A stretch of 64,000 nucleotides of DNA, taken from the NCBI RefSeq assembly GCF_037908215.1, contig NZ_JBBLZC010000015.1, forward strand, positions 1 to 64,000, given 5' to 3'. Position 1 is the first letter of the stretch; each line of letters opens with the position of its first letter. Below the pieces are notes generated by a model that was not told where the DNA came from, searched no databases, and worked only from the letters and a program-made list of their open reading frames with translations. The position numbers and the translations under genes were made by a program. Positions 1 through 8,896 of this stretch are shown here, in pieces. The DNA comes from Benzoatithermus flavus. Lineage in GTDB: Bacteria; Pseudomonadota; Alphaproteobacteria; Geminicoccales; Geminicoccaceae.

Positions 1-86
1 TTGGCGGGCCGGCGGCGGCCGAGCAGCGCCGCCGCGAGCAGGCGGCGGGTCGGCTGCGGGAACGCGGAAGCGAGCGCCTGGACCAT
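1..86 (-). CDS. Possible N-terminus of a minus-strand gene running off the window
   Basis: An ATG (complement of 84-86) opens a frame with no stop up to the window edge. The visible residues are MVQALASAFPQP followed by an Arg pair and a short Ala/Leu-rich stretch, which could be the start of a signal or membrane segment. A TATACT box lies about 9 bases upstream, with a TTGCAA-like -35 at 15-base spacing, so any transcript would be nearly leaderless. Only about 28 codons are visible, so no product can be named. Confidence 0.3.
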   Translation of the reverse strand, partial: MVQALASAFPQPTRRLLAAALLGRRRPA

Positions 87-194
87 GCGCCCCAGAGTAT
101 AGGTTTTCTGTCCTTGTTGCAAGAAGATCGTCGATGTGGGGATTCTCGAGGAAGGAGTAAGGGTTCTGGGAAGGCTTCATCGGGCAGGCAGCAA

Positions 195-2324
195 GTGGGG
201 CACGTTGAAAATCTCGACCTGACGGCTTGCGATCGCGAGCCGATCCACATTCCGGGATCGATCCAGCCGCATGGCCTGCTGCTCGTGGCGGATGCGCTTT
301 CGCATCTCGTGCAGGCAGGGGCAGGAGCCCTGGAGGAGCGCCTCAAGCCTTACTGGCTAGGCCAGCCGCTGGATTTGCTGCTCGCTCAGGAAGTCGCGCC
401 GCAGCTCGCCAGCCTACCTGCAGACGCGACCACCGTGGTTCTCGAGCGGAGAGTTCGGGGTCATGGCGAGATATTCGACGCCGTGGCGCACCGCGCGGGC
501 GAATACCTCGTCGTGGAGCTCGATCCCATCAATCCGCAGCCCATCGAGGCCGTGTCGTTGCTCGGTCGGCTGGATGGGTTCGCACGCTCGTTCGAGCAAT
601 CGGGCGATATCACCACGCTGTGCGAGCGGGCGGCGATCGCCTTTCGTGCCCTGACCGGGTTCGACCGGATCATGATCTACCGTTTCGTGGATGACGAAGC
701 CGGGCAGGTGATCGCCGAGGACCGCGAGCCGGAGCTGGCGAGCTTTCTGCATCATCATTTTCCCGGCAGCGATATTCCCCGTCAGGCCCGCGCGCTTTAC
801 GTACGCAACCGTGTCCGTTCCATCCCGGATGTCGACTACGTGCCCGCTCCGTTGCGGCCTTCGGGATTTGAACTGCTCGATCTGAGCGACGTCGGCTTGC
901 GCAGCGTTTCACCTGTTCACCTGCAATATCTGCGCAACATGGAGGTTGCGGCAGCCGCATCTTTCTCGATCGTGCGCGACGGCGTGCTGTGGGGGCTGGT
1001 TGCCTGCCACCATGCCAGCCCGCGCCGTCTGCCGCGTGACGTGGCCGTTGCCGGCACGGCGCTCGCGAACGCCCTGGCCCGGCAGGTTCAAGCCATGGAG
1101 CAGGCTGCAGCCTATGACGAACGGCTCAGGCTGAGATCGGCCATAGACGAGATGGCGACAGAATTTTCCGACGAAAGGAGCGCCGAGCGGATCTTTCAGG
1201 ATCTCGGCACGCGCTTGTGCCGACTGCTTCGCGCCGACGGCTTCGCTTATGTGGCCGGCGGCAAGGCGCAACCGCACGGCGTCGGTCCCGAGCCGTCCGC
1301 GATGGCGGATCTGACGGCATGGGCGCTCGCAAGGTCGCCCACCGAGCCATGGGCCACCCGAAGTCTTTCCCGTCTCTACGATCCTGCCGCGTCCTGGCCG
1401 GAACAGGCGAGCGGGCTGCTGATGCTGCCGCTCGCCGACGAGGGGCAGGCCCTGCTCTGGTTCCGGGCCGAGGAGCCGGAGACCGTGCGCTGGGCCGGCA
1501 ACCCGCACGAGCCGGCAGTTTCCGACGACGACCGACCTCTGACCCCGCGCGCGTCCTTTGCGACCTGGGTCGAGACGGTGCGGGGCCGCTCCCGGGCCTG
1601 GACGGTGGAAGAGATCGATGCGGCCCGCCGGATAGGACGAGCGTTCGCCGAAGCCCGGATCAACCGCCGTATCCGTCGTCTCAATGGCGAGCTGCACGCA
1701 GCGCTGATCGAGCGAGATGCCCTGCTTCAGCAGAAGAATCTGCTCATGAAGGAGATCGATCACCGCGTCCAGAATTCCTTGCAGATCATCAGCTCCTATC
1801 TCTCGTTGCAGGCACACGAGGCAGGCCCGGGGCCGGTGGCTGACCATCTCAACGAAGCCAAGGCCCGCCTGTCGGCCGTTGCGCTGGTGCATCGGCGGCT
1901 TTACCGCGCCGACCAGCATGACATCATCGATCTCGGTCAATATCTTCGCGAGCTGCTCGACGATCTGCGCACCGCCCTCGGCAGGGAGTGGCAACCGTTC
2001 ATCACGTCCGCGTTCGCGCCGCTCCTCGTTGCAGGCAGGCAAGCGATGTCGATCGGGCTGGTCATGACGGAACTCGTGCTCAACGCGAGCAAGTATGCTT
2101 ACGGAGGATCACCCGGCCCCATCGAGGTCCGGCTGGAGCGCCACCACACCAAGCTGCGCCTTTCAGTGAAGGACGAAGGTCGAGGACGGCAGGCGGTGCG
2201 CAGCAGCAGCGGCTTCGGCAGTCGCATGATCGCCGCGACGGTAGGGCAGCTCAAGGGAATGCTCGACTACGACGACAGCCCGGACGGCTTCGGGGCCGTC
2301 GTGACCGTGCCCATCGAGTCATGA
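195..2324 (+). CDS. bphP: Bacteriophytochrome sensor histidine kinase (HisKA_2/HWE type)
   Basis: Red/far-red light sensor kinase using a biliverdin chromophore. Domain order is PAS_2 (about residues 10-115), GAF (130-295), PHY (310-490), then a HisKA_2 dimerisation/phosphotransfer domain and HATPase_c. The N-terminal LTACDREPIHIPGSIQPHG carries the Cys (residue 12 with this start) that binds biliverdin in bacteriophytochromes. The GAF motif PGSDIP sits near residue 190, with Gly where PASDIP is usual. The PHY tongue motif PRASF is near 453. The H-box EIDHRVQN (near 521) and N-box TELVLNASKYAYGG mark a HisKA_2/HWE-like kinase rather than HisKA. No receiver domain is attached. The GTG at 195 is chosen because homologues start shortly before this Cys; a TTG at 114 would add 27 residues. 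The stop overlaps the heme oxygenase start. Confidence 0.9.
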   Translation: MGHVENLDLTACDREPIHIPGSIQPHGLLLVADALSHLVQAGAGALEERLKPYWLGQPLDLLLAQEVAPQLASLPADATTVVLERRVRGHGEIFDAVAHRAGEYLVVELDPINPQPIEAVSLLGRLDGFARSFEQSGDITTLCERAAIAFRALTGFDRIMIYRFVDDEAGQVIAEDREPELASFLHHHFPGSDIPRQARALYVRNRVRSIPDVDYVPAPLRPSGFELLDLSDVGLRSVSPVHLQYLRNMEVAAAASFSIVRDGVLWGLVACHHASPRRLPRDVAVAGTALANALARQVQAMEQAAAYDERLRLRSAIDEMATEFSDERSAERIFQDLGTRLCRLLRADGFAYVAGGKAQPHGVGPEPSAMADLTAWALARSPTEPWATRSLSRLYDPAASWPEQASGLLMLPLADEGQALLWFRAEEPETVRWAGNPHEPAVSDDDRPLTPRASFATWVETVRGRSRAWTVEEIDAARRIGRAFAEARINRRIRRLNGELHAALIERDALLQQKNLLMKEIDHRVQNSLQIISSYLSLQAHEAGPGPVADHLNEAKARLSAVALVHRRLYRADQHDIIDLGQYLRELLDDLRTALGREWQPFITSAFAPLLVAGRQAMSIGLVMTELVLNASKYAYGGSPGPIEVRLERHHTKLRLSVKDEGRGRQAVRSSSGFGSRMIAATVGQLKGMLDYDDSPDGFGAVVTVPIES

Positions 2325-2899
2325 TGCGGGACGAGGCGCCGATTCACGCGGGCAAAAGCGGGTTGCGACAGATCCTTCGGGTCGCGACGACAGCCGATCA
2401 TCGGGTGCTCGATGCTCTCGGCACCAAGTTCGATCTGGCAAGCCGGTCGGGCTATGCGGCATTCCTGTCCGCACACGCTTCGCTGATCCCGGCGCTGGAA
2501 AATCTGCTCGATAAGGGGCCGGTGCCTCCACGATGGCCGCAACGCCGCCGCGCCGGGGCACTCGCGGAGGATCTTGCGGCACTCGGGCGAACCTTGCCGG
2601 AGCCTGCCGACGTGCCCGATCTAGCCTCCCCGGCACAGAGAATCGGCGCCCTTTACGTTCTCGAGGGCTCGCGGCTGGGTGGGGCGATCTTGCTGCGGCA
2701 CGTGACGACGGCTCAGCCGGATGCTCCTGTTGCCTTCCTCGACCATCGAAGTGGGGAAAGATGCTGGGCCACATTCGTCGAATGGCTCGACGGGTTGGAT
2801 TGCGGAAGCGACGAGCAACGGGCGGCAATCGAAGGCGCAAGACTGACGTTCGCGGCATTTGCAGCCCAGTTCCGCGCATGGCTTGCCACCATCGCGTGA
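2321..2899 (+). CDS. bphO: Biliverdin-producing heme oxygenase (BphO-like)
   Basis: Bacterial heme oxygenase of 192 residues, which opens heme to biliverdin, the chromophore of the phytochrome encoded just upstream. His27 in TTADHRVLDAL fits the proximal heme ligand, and YVLEGSRLGGAIL matches the distal-helix glycine-rich motif of the family. The ATG at 2321 overlaps the phytochrome stop codon (ATGA), implying translational coupling; a second ATG follows at 2324. The bphP-bphO pairing is known from many bacteria and supports a functional photoreceptor. Transcription ends convergently with the next minus-strand gene. The 238 bases downstream (2900-3137) hold no gene I can support. Confidence 0.88.
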   Translation: MMRDEAPIHAGKSGLRQILRVATTADHRVLDALGTKFDLASRSGYAAFLSAHASLIPALENLLDKGPVPPRWPQRRRAGALAEDLAALGRTLPEPADVPDLASPAQRIGALYVLEGSRLGGAILLRHVTTAQPDAPVAFLDHRSGERCWATFVEWLDGLDCGSDEQRAAIEGARLTFAAFAAQFRAWLATIA

Positions 2900-3137
2900 C
2901 GCAGCTTCGCCTCTCGAGACCGATAATGCCGGGGATTCAGGGACACCATACAAAATCGACCTTTCCGCCTGCCACCCACCCGGGCCTTCCCGCATGAGGC
3001 GAGGCTCCGCCTTGCTCGCCCGCCTTCCGGCTGCATCCGGACGAACGTGGCCCGTGCCGGCCCGAGCGCCACGAGGCGGGTCGATTGCGTCTGCCGTCGG
3101 CGACATTCCCGAGGGGGAGACGATCCGACAGCCGGGG

Positions 3138-4082
3138 TCAACCCGCCAGCGTCTCGTGGACGAGCTTGGCCGCGATCAGATCCTCGAGCGCGGAGCCCAC
3201 GGACTTGAACACGGTGATCTCGTCCTCGCTGCGCCGCCCGGGGTGCCGCCCGCGGACGAGCTCGAACAGGTCGGCGCGGATGCGCTCGGGTGTGAGGGCA
3301 CCCGCGGCGATGGCGCGGAGGATGTCGCCCGCCTCGGCCAGCGCACCGGCGCGCGTGTCGACGAACACCTCGCCCCGGCGCATCACCTCGTCGTCGCTCT
3401 CGCGCATCTCGGGCGTGAAGGCGCCGACGAGATCGAGGTGGGTGCCGGGTGCCAGCCAGGCGCCGCAGACGAGCGGCTCGCGACTCATGGTGGCGCAGGC
3501 GACGATGTCGGACGTGCGCACGGCGGCCTCGAGGTCGTCGACGACCGCCACCCGGAAAGGCTCGCCCGCGAGCGCTGCCGCCAGGGCCTCGGCGCGCGGA
3601 CGGGAGCGGTTCCACAAGCGGACCTCCGCGACCGGCCGGACGGCGGCATGAGCCCGCACGAGATGGGGCGCCATGGCCCCTGCGCCCACCATGGTGAGGA
3701 CCCGTGCCGCAGGCCGCGCCAGGTAGGAGGCGGCGAGCGCCGAGGCGGCGGCCGTGCGGCGGACCGTGAGCGCGGTTCCGTCCATGACGGCGAGCGGGGT
3801 GCCGGTGGGTCCGTCGAACAGGACGTAGACACCCTGGACGGAGGGGAGGCCCTTGGCCTCGTTGCCACTCGCGACGTGGACGAGCTTCACACCCGTGACG
3901 TCGCCCGGCTGCCAGGCCGGCATCAGGAGCAGGATGGCGGGGTCCTGCCCGGGCCGCGGCACGGCATGGTGGTGCCGCACCGGAGTCTCGCCGGCGGCAC
4001 GGAAGCCCTCCCGCAGGCGCTCGATCAGGCGGGCATAAGGGAGAGCCGTCTCGACCGAGGCGGCGTCGATCGCCTTCAGCAA
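3138..4082 (-). CDS. Ornithine cyclodeaminase / mu-crystallin family protein
   Basis: 314-residue NAD(P)-dependent enzyme of the ornithine cyclodeaminase/mu-crystallin family. N-terminal half: GVKLVHVASGN and the TGTPLAVMDGTALTVRRTAAASALA substrate-loop region. C-terminal half: a Rossmann domain with MVGAGAMAPHLVRAHAAV (near residue 125), followed by EVRLWNRS. Family members deaminate ornithine, reduce ketimines or make alanine and amino-acid-derived metabolites, so the substrate cannot be fixed from sequence. The TTG at 4082 is chosen because it follows a GCGAGG box and matches the family N-terminus (xxIDAASVETALPYARLIERL). Longer starts would overlap lapA. It lies 11 bases after lapA and may be the last gene of the aroA-rpsA operon. 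Confidence 0.82.
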   Translation of the reverse strand: MLKAIDAASVETALPYARLIERLREGFRAAGETPVRHHHAVPRPGQDPAILLLMPAWQPGDVTGVKLVHVASGNEAKGLPSVQGVYVLFDGPTGTPLAVMDGTALTVRRTAAASALAASYLARPAARVLTMVGAGAMAPHLVRAHAAVRPVAEVRLWNRSRPRAEALAAALAGEPFRVAVVDDLEAAVRTSDIVACATMSREPLVCGAWLAPGTHLDLVGAFTPEMRESDDEVMRRGEVFVDTRAGALAEAGDILRAIAAGALTPERIRADLFELVRGRHPGRRSEDEITVFKSVGSALEDLIAAKLVHETLAG

Positions 4083-4093
4083 GGGAGCCTCGC

Positions 4094-4450
4094 TCAGGCG
4101 GCGCTGCGCGGGGCGGCGATGGCGATCGCCTGGGTCTTGCGCCGCGCCTGCTCCAGGATCTCCTGCTCCTTGCGCTCGCGCTGGAGCTTCTCCTGGTACT
4201 CGACCGCGCGGACCCGGCGGCGCAGCGCCCGCACCTCGCGCCGGTCGCTCAGGCTCGACAGCCACATCGCGACGCCGCCCAAGAGCGCGCCCAGGATCAG
4301 GCCGAACAGGAGCACCCCGTAGAGCGGGACCTCGATGTCGAACGGCAGAGGCCAGAAGGCGACCTGGACGGGCGCTCGATTGTCCACCGCCAGCACGACG
4401 ATGACGATCACGCCCACGAGTGCCAGCAGCAGGCGAAGCAGCTTGATCAT
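4094..4450 (-). CDS. lapA: LapA family (DUF1049) membrane protein
   Basis: 118-residue inner-membrane protein. Two hydrophobic helices (about residues 3-21 and 42-65) are separated by the family motif NRAPVQVAFWPLPFDIEVPLYGVLLFG. A charged coiled-coil tail follows (SDRREVRALRRRVRAVEYQEKL and onward, rich in Glu/Lys/Arg/Gln). In enterobacteria LapA helps control LPS synthesis; in alphaproteobacteria it commonly sits behind ihfB, as here. No other function can be read from the sequence. Confidence 0.82.
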   Translation of the reverse strand: MIKLLRLLLALVGVIVIVVLAVDNRAPVQVAFWPLPFDIEVPLYGVLLFGLILGALLGGVAMWLSSLSDRREVRALRRRVRAVEYQEKLQRERKEQEILEQARRKTQAIAIAAPRSAA

Positions 4451-4494
4451 CGAGCGCCCTCTCCCTGGGTTCGGTCCGGCGGCGGCCGGCCGGG

Positions 4495-4782
4495 CTATCC
4501 GTCGAGCGCGTTCAGGCGCTCGCGCAGTTCTTTGCCGGTTTTGAAGTAAGGCACAACCTTGTTCGGCACCGCGACCTCGTCGCCGGTGCGGGGATTGCGC
4601 CCGATCCGCCCGCCCCTGGCCCGCACCGAGAAGGCGCCGAAGCCGCGCAACTCCACACGGTCGCCGCGGGCGAGGGCGGCGCTGATCTCCTCGAAGATCG
4701 TGCTGACGATCCGCTCGATGTCGCGCATGTAGAGGTGAGGGTTGGCGGCGGCCAGACGCTTGATCAGATCCGACTTCGTCAT
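4495..4782 (-). CDS. ihfB: Integration host factor subunit beta
   Basis: 95-residue DNA-bending protein of the HU/IHF family, the beta half of the IHF heterodimer. It begins MTKSDLIKRLAAANPHLY. The DNA-intercalating arm reads GGRIGRNPRTGDEVAVPNKVVPYFKTGKELRERL, with the conserved Arg-Asn-Pro at the arm tip. Its position between rpsA and lapA is the standard proteobacterial order, which separates it from the alpha subunit (normally next to pheT). It lies 154 bases downstream of rpsA and 44 bases upstream of lapA. Confidence 0.95.
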   Translation of the reverse strand: MTKSDLIKRLAAANPHLYMRDIERIVSTIFEEISAALARGDRVELRGFGAFSVRARGGRIGRNPRTGDEVAVPNKVVPYFKTGKELRERLNALDG

Positions 4783-4936
4783 GCCTGCGATCCGGTGCCC
4801 ATTCGCACGCTGCCGGCCCGCGAGGACGGACCAATTTGCGCCACAGTGCCAAAGGGTTGCGGGATCGTCAAGCAAACGGGGCGGGAAGCCCGAAGCCCCC
4901 GCCCCGCCGGAAAAGGCGACCGAAGTCCGGTTCCGC

Positions 4937-6658
4937 TCAGCCCTTGCTCTGCTCCTCGGCCTTCTGCCGGAAGGCGGCGCCGAGGATGTCGCCGAGGCTG
5001 GCCCCGCTGTCGGACGAGCCGTACTCGGCCATGGCCTGCTTCTCGTCCTCGATCTCGAGCGCCTTGACCGAGAGCGTGAGACGCCGGTTGATCGCGTCCA
5101 CGCTCATCACCTTGGCATCGAGCTTCTCGCCGGGGGCGAAGCGCTCGGGGCGTTGCTCGTCGCGGTCACGGGCGAGCTCGGCCTTGCGGATGAAGCCGAT
5201 CGCACCCGAGGTGGTCTCGACCTCGACCCCGCCCGGCGTCACCTCGCGGATCGTGCAGGTGACGCGATCACCCTTCTTGATGCCGGCGATCGCGGCCTTG
5301 AACGGATCCTCGGCGAGCTGCTTGATGCCGAGCGAGATGCGCTCCTTCTCGACGTCGACGTCGAGCACCTGAGCGCGGACGACATCACCCTTGCTGTACT
5401 TCTTGATCGCCTCCTCGCCGGGGAGCTCCCAGTCGAGGTCGGACAGATGCACCATGCCGTCGATGTCGTTCTCGAGGCCGATGAACAGACCGAACTCGGT
5501 GATGTTGCGGACCTCGCCCTCGACCACCGAGCCGATCGGGTGATGCTCGAGGAACAGCTCCCACGGGTTGCCGAGGCACTGCTTGAGGCCGAGGCTGATC
5601 CGCCGCTTCTCGGGATCGACCTCGAGCACCATGACCTCGACCTCCTGGGACGAGGACACGATCTTGCCGGGGTGCACGTTCTTCTTGGTCCAGCTCATCT
5701 CGGAGACGTGGACCAGGCCCTCGACGCCCGGCTCGAGCTCGACGAAGGCGCCGTAGTCGGTGATGTTGGTGACGCGGCCGTGGAACTTCGCACCCACCGG
5801 GTACTTGAGCTCCACACCCTCCCACGGATCGGCCTCGAGCTGCTTCATGCCGAGGCTGATGCGCTGGGTCTCGCGATTGAAGCGGATCACCTGCACGCGC
5901 ACGGTCTGGCCGACATGGAGCACGTCGCTCGGATGGTTGACGCGCTTCCAAGAGATATCGGTGACGTGGAGCAGGCCATCGAGGCCGCCGAGGTCGACGA
6001 ACGCGCCGTAGTCGGTGATGTTCTTGACCACGCCTTCGAGAATCTGGCCCTCCTGGAGGGTGGCGAGGAGCTCGTTCCGCTGCTCCGCCCGGCTCTCCTC
6101 GAGCACCGCGCGCCGGCTGACCACGATGTTGCCGCGACGGCGATCCATCTTGAGGATCAGGAAGGGCTCGGGCTTGTTGATGAGCGGGCCGATGTCGCGC
6201 ACGGGTCGGATGTCGACCTGGCTGCCGGGCAGGAAGGCCACCGCCCCGCCGAGATCGACGGCGAAGCCACCCTTGACGCGGCCGAAGATGTGGCCTTCGA
6301 CCTTGCTCTGCTCGTTGAACGCGCGCTCGAGCCGGTTCCAGCTCTCCTCGCGGCGCGCCTTGTCGCGGCTGAGGACGACCTCGCCGCTCTTGTTCTCGAA
6401 CCGCTCGACATAGACCTCGACCACGTCGCCCACGCGGACCTCGGGCGTCTGGCCGGGGCCGGCGAACTCCTTGAGCGGGATCCGGCCTTCGGACTTCAGG
6501 CCGACGTCGACCACCACCACGTCGTCGTCGATGTCGACGACCGTGCCCCGGACGACGGTTCCTTCAAGACGGCTGCTCGAGCCCAGGGTCTCATCCAGCA
6601 TCGCCTGGAACTCGTCCAGGGAAGCCCGGGTCTCGGTGGCTAGGGTGGTCTCCTGCAT
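4937..6658 (-). CDS. rpsA: 30S ribosomal protein S1
   Basis: 573-residue S1, which unfolds and docks mRNA on the 30S subunit. Six S1/OB-fold repeats run end to end. Repeats 1-2 carry the divergent ribosome-binding forms (GTVVRGTVVDIDDDVVVVDVG; VEGHIFGRVKGGFAVDLGG). Repeats 3-6 each carry the RNA-binding pattern (for example VKNITDYGAFVDLGGLDGLLH and VTNITDYGAFVELEPGVEGLVH). The chosen ATG (MQETTLATETRASLDEF) gives a length typical of alphaproteobacterial S1. It sits in the conserved aroA-cmk-rpsA-ihfB order, 90 bases after cmk. Confidence 0.97.
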   Translation of the reverse strand: MQETTLATETRASLDEFQAMLDETLGSSSRLEGTVVRGTVVDIDDDVVVVDVGLKSEGRIPLKEFAGPGQTPEVRVGDVVEVYVERFENKSGEVVLSRDKARREESWNRLERAFNEQSKVEGHIFGRVKGGFAVDLGGAVAFLPGSQVDIRPVRDIGPLINKPEPFLILKMDRRRGNIVVSRRAVLEESRAEQRNELLATLQEGQILEGVVKNITDYGAFVDLGGLDGLLHVTDISWKRVNHPSDVLHVGQTVRVQVIRFNRETQRISLGMKQLEADPWEGVELKYPVGAKFHGRVTNITDYGAFVELEPGVEGLVHVSEMSWTKKNVHPGKIVSSSQEVEVMVLEVDPEKRRISLGLKQCLGNPWELFLEHHPIGSVVEGEVRNITEFGLFIGLENDIDGMVHLSDLDWELPGEEAIKKYSKGDVVRAQVLDVDVEKERISLGIKQLAEDPFKAAIAGIKKGDRVTCTIREVTPGGVEVETTSGAIGFIRKAELARDRDEQRPERFAPGEKLDAKVMSVDAINRRLTLSVKALEIEDEKQAMAEYGSSDSGASLGDILGAAFRQKAEEQSKG

Positions 6659-6748
6659 TCCAGCTCCTAGAAGGCACGCTCTCTCGCTGTCGAGCGCACC
6701 CGGCCCAGCCACGGCGGCTGGGGTTGGGGTTGACGGATCGATGTCGGC

Positions 6749-7405
6749 TCAGGCCACGGACGAATGCCGCCTCTCGAGCTGGCTCTCGATGTAGCGCCGG
6801 GCCGCCTCGAACGCCGCATCGGCATCGAGGCCGGTCGAATCGAGCACCCAGGCGTCGGGGGCAACACGCATGGGCGCGACCGCGCGATCCGAATCGCGGC
6901 GATCACGCTCCCGTAGCTCCGCCAGAACTGCGGCGTATATAGGCGCTTCCCCACGCTGCCGCAACTCCTCGTACCGCCGCCGCGCCCGTTCCTCCTCGCT
7001 CGCGGTCACGAACAGCTTGAAGGTGGCATCGGGGCAGACCACCGTGCCGACGTCGCGGCCGGCGAGCACGGCACCGGGCGGCCGGGCGGCGAAGCGGCGC
7101 TGGAACGGCAGGAGGGCCGCGCGCACGGCCGGCACCGCCGCCACCTTCGAGGCGCCCTGGCCGATGGCCTCGCCCTTGAGCCGGTTGGGCTGGACGTCCT
7201 CGGCCTCGAGCTCCTCGGCCGTGCGCACCGCCGCCGCCGCATCACCGGGATCGAGATCGTGATCGAGCATGGCCTTGGCCACGGCGCGATAGAGCAGGCC
7301 GGTGTCGAGGAAGCGCAGGCCGAAATGCAGGGCGAGGCGCTTGGCGAGCGTGCTCTTGCCCGAGGCCGCCGGGCCGTCGACGGCGATGACGAGATGGGGG
7401 TTCAT
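6749..7405 (-). CDS. cmk: Cytidylate kinase
   Basis: 218-residue (d)CMP kinase: phosphorylates CMP/dCMP with ATP in pyrimidine nucleotide salvage. The P-loop GPAASGKSTLAKRLA lies at residues 11-25, followed by FLDTGLLYRAVAKAM. The CMP-binding insert contains GRDVGTVVCPDATFKLFVTAS, and the lid reads ARRRYEELRQRGE, ending in RDRRDSDRAVAPMRVAPDA. The ATG overlaps the aroA stop by 4 bases (ATGA), so the two are translationally coupled. rpsA follows. Confidence 0.95.
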   Translation of the reverse strand: MNPHLVIAVDGPAASGKSTLAKRLALHFGLRFLDTGLLYRAVAKAMLDHDLDPGDAAAAVRTAEELEAEDVQPNRLKGEAIGQGASKVAAVPAVRAALLPFQRRFAARPPGAVLAGRDVGTVVCPDATFKLFVTASEEERARRRYEELRQRGEAPIYAAVLAELRERDRRDSDRAVAPMRVAPDAWVLDSTGLDADAAFEAARRYIESQLERRHSSVA

Positions 7406-8736
7406 GCGAGGCTCTCCTTCACCTCGGTGATCTCCGCACCCAGACCGTTCATGAGCTCGGCGAAGCCCGGGAAGCTGGTCTCGATCGCCTCGGCCCCTTT
7501 CACCGTGACCGGAGCCTCGGCCCGTCCGCCGAGGACGAGGAAGCTCATGGCGATGCGGTGATCGAGCCTGGCGTCGATCAGGGCGCCGCCCCGGACGCGC
7601 GCCGCGCCGTGGACGACGAGATCGTCGCCCTCGACCTCGACGGCGACACCGCAGGCAGCGAGGCCGTCGGCCATGACCGCGAGGCGGTCGCTTTCCTTGA
7701 CCCTGAGCTCCGAGAGGCCGCGCATGATCGTCGCCCCTTCCGCGAACGCGGCCGCCACCGCGAGGATCGGATACTCGTCGATCATGGTGGGCGCCCGCTC
7801 GGCCGGCACCTCGACTCCCCGGAGCGGTCCGCCCCTGACGACGAGATCGCCCACGGGCTCGCCGCCCGCTACGGCCTCGTTCTCGATCCCGATCCGCGCT
7901 CCCATCTCGACGAGCGTGGCATAGAGGCCGGTGCGCAGGGGGTTGAGGCCGACGCGCTCGAGCCGGACCTCGGAGCCGGCGGCGAGCGCTGCCGCCACGG
8001 CCGGAAAGCCGGCCGAGGACGGATCGCCCGGCACCACGAAGCTCTGCGGCCGGAGCTCGGGCTGGCCCGTGATCGTGACCCGCCGACCACCGGTCTCGGT
8101 GGGCTCGCTCACGATCGTCGCCCCCATGGCGGTCAGCATGCGCTCGCTGTGGTCGCGCGAAGGCAGCGGCTCGATCACGGTCGTCGAGCCCGGCGCGTGC
8201 AGCCCGGCGAGCAGCACGGCCGATTTCACCTGCGCCGAAGCGACCTTGCTCTCGTGGACGATCGGCAGGAGATCGGTGCGGCCGGTCACGGCCAGAGGCA
8301 GGCGGCCGCCGCTGCGCGAGACGAAGCTGGCGCCCATGCGGGCGAGCGGCTCGATCACGCGGCGCATCGGGCGCGAGCGCAAGGAAGCGTCGCCGGTCAT
8401 GAAGCTCGTGAAGGCGTGGCCGGCGAGGAGCCCCATGAGCAGGCGCGCGCCGGTGCCGGCGTTACCGAGGTCGAGCACGTCCGAAGGCTCGGCGAGGCCG
8501 CCGACACCCACCCCCCAGACCCGCCAGCAGCCGGGGGCGCCGCGCTCGACCTCCACACCCATGGCGCGGAGCGCGCGAGCGGTGGCCAGCACGTCCTCGC
8601 CCTCGAGCAGGCCCTCGATCCGACTCTCGCCTACCGCCATGGCGGCCAGCATCAGCGACCGATGGGAGATGGACTTGTCGCCCGGCAACGCAACCGCGCC
8701 GGAAAGAGCGCCATGCGGCGCCGCCCGCAACAACAT
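7402..8736 (-). CDS. aroA: 5-enolpyruvylshikimate-3-phosphate synthase, class II-like
   Basis: 444-residue EPSP synthase of the shikimate pathway, joining shikimate-3-phosphate and PEP. The sequence is of the class II (CP4-like) type: GDKSISHRSLML (Lys21), ASAQVKSAVLLAGLHAPG, PSRDHSERML, EYPILAVAAAFAEGA, ELRVKESDRL and LDHRIAMSFLVLGG. The loop that in CP4 carries the glyphosate-insensitivity Ala reads LGNAGTGARLLMGLL here, so that position (residue 94) is Gly, as in sensitive enzymes. First gene of the aroA-cmk-rpsA-ihfB-lapA run and divergent from the FYDLN-domain gene. 160 bases separate the two starts and hold their promoters. Confidence 0.96.
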   Translation of the reverse strand: MLLRAAPHGALSGAVALPGDKSISHRSLMLAAMAVGESRIEGLLEGEDVLATARALRAMGVEVERGAPGCWRVWGVGVGGLAEPSDVLDLGNAGTGARLLMGLLAGHAFTSFMTGDASLRSRPMRRVIEPLARMGASFVSRSGGRLPLAVTGRTDLLPIVHESKVASAQVKSAVLLAGLHAPGSTTVIEPLPSRDHSERMLTAMGATIVSEPTETGGRRVTITGQPELRPQSFVVPGDPSSAGFPAVAAALAAGSEVRLERVGLNPLRTGLYATLVEMGARIGIENEAVAGGEPVGDLVVRGGPLRGVEVPAERAPTMIDEYPILAVAAAFAEGATIMRGLSELRVKESDRLAVMADGLAACGVAVEVEGDDLVVHGAARVRGGALIDARLDHRIAMSFLVLGGRAEAPVTVKGAEAIETSFPGFAELMNGLGAEITEVKESLA

Positions 8737-8896
8737 GCTCTAGCCCTAATGGATGCCCGGCTCGTTCGATCCTCGCCGCCGCGGGCGCGACAGCGAGCGC
8801 CGCGGTGCCACCGCGCGCGGAAATTGCTTTTGACAGGTCGGGGCGATCATGGCAATTGCCCCGCTCGCCTTGCGACCAGTCTTCCGGAGAACTCCT

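Noticed and set aside
4742..6643. Plus-strand frame of about 630 codons opposite rpsA
   Set aside because: It is the reverse shadow of the S1 repeats; its Asp/Leu/His-rich repeats reflect codon bias only.
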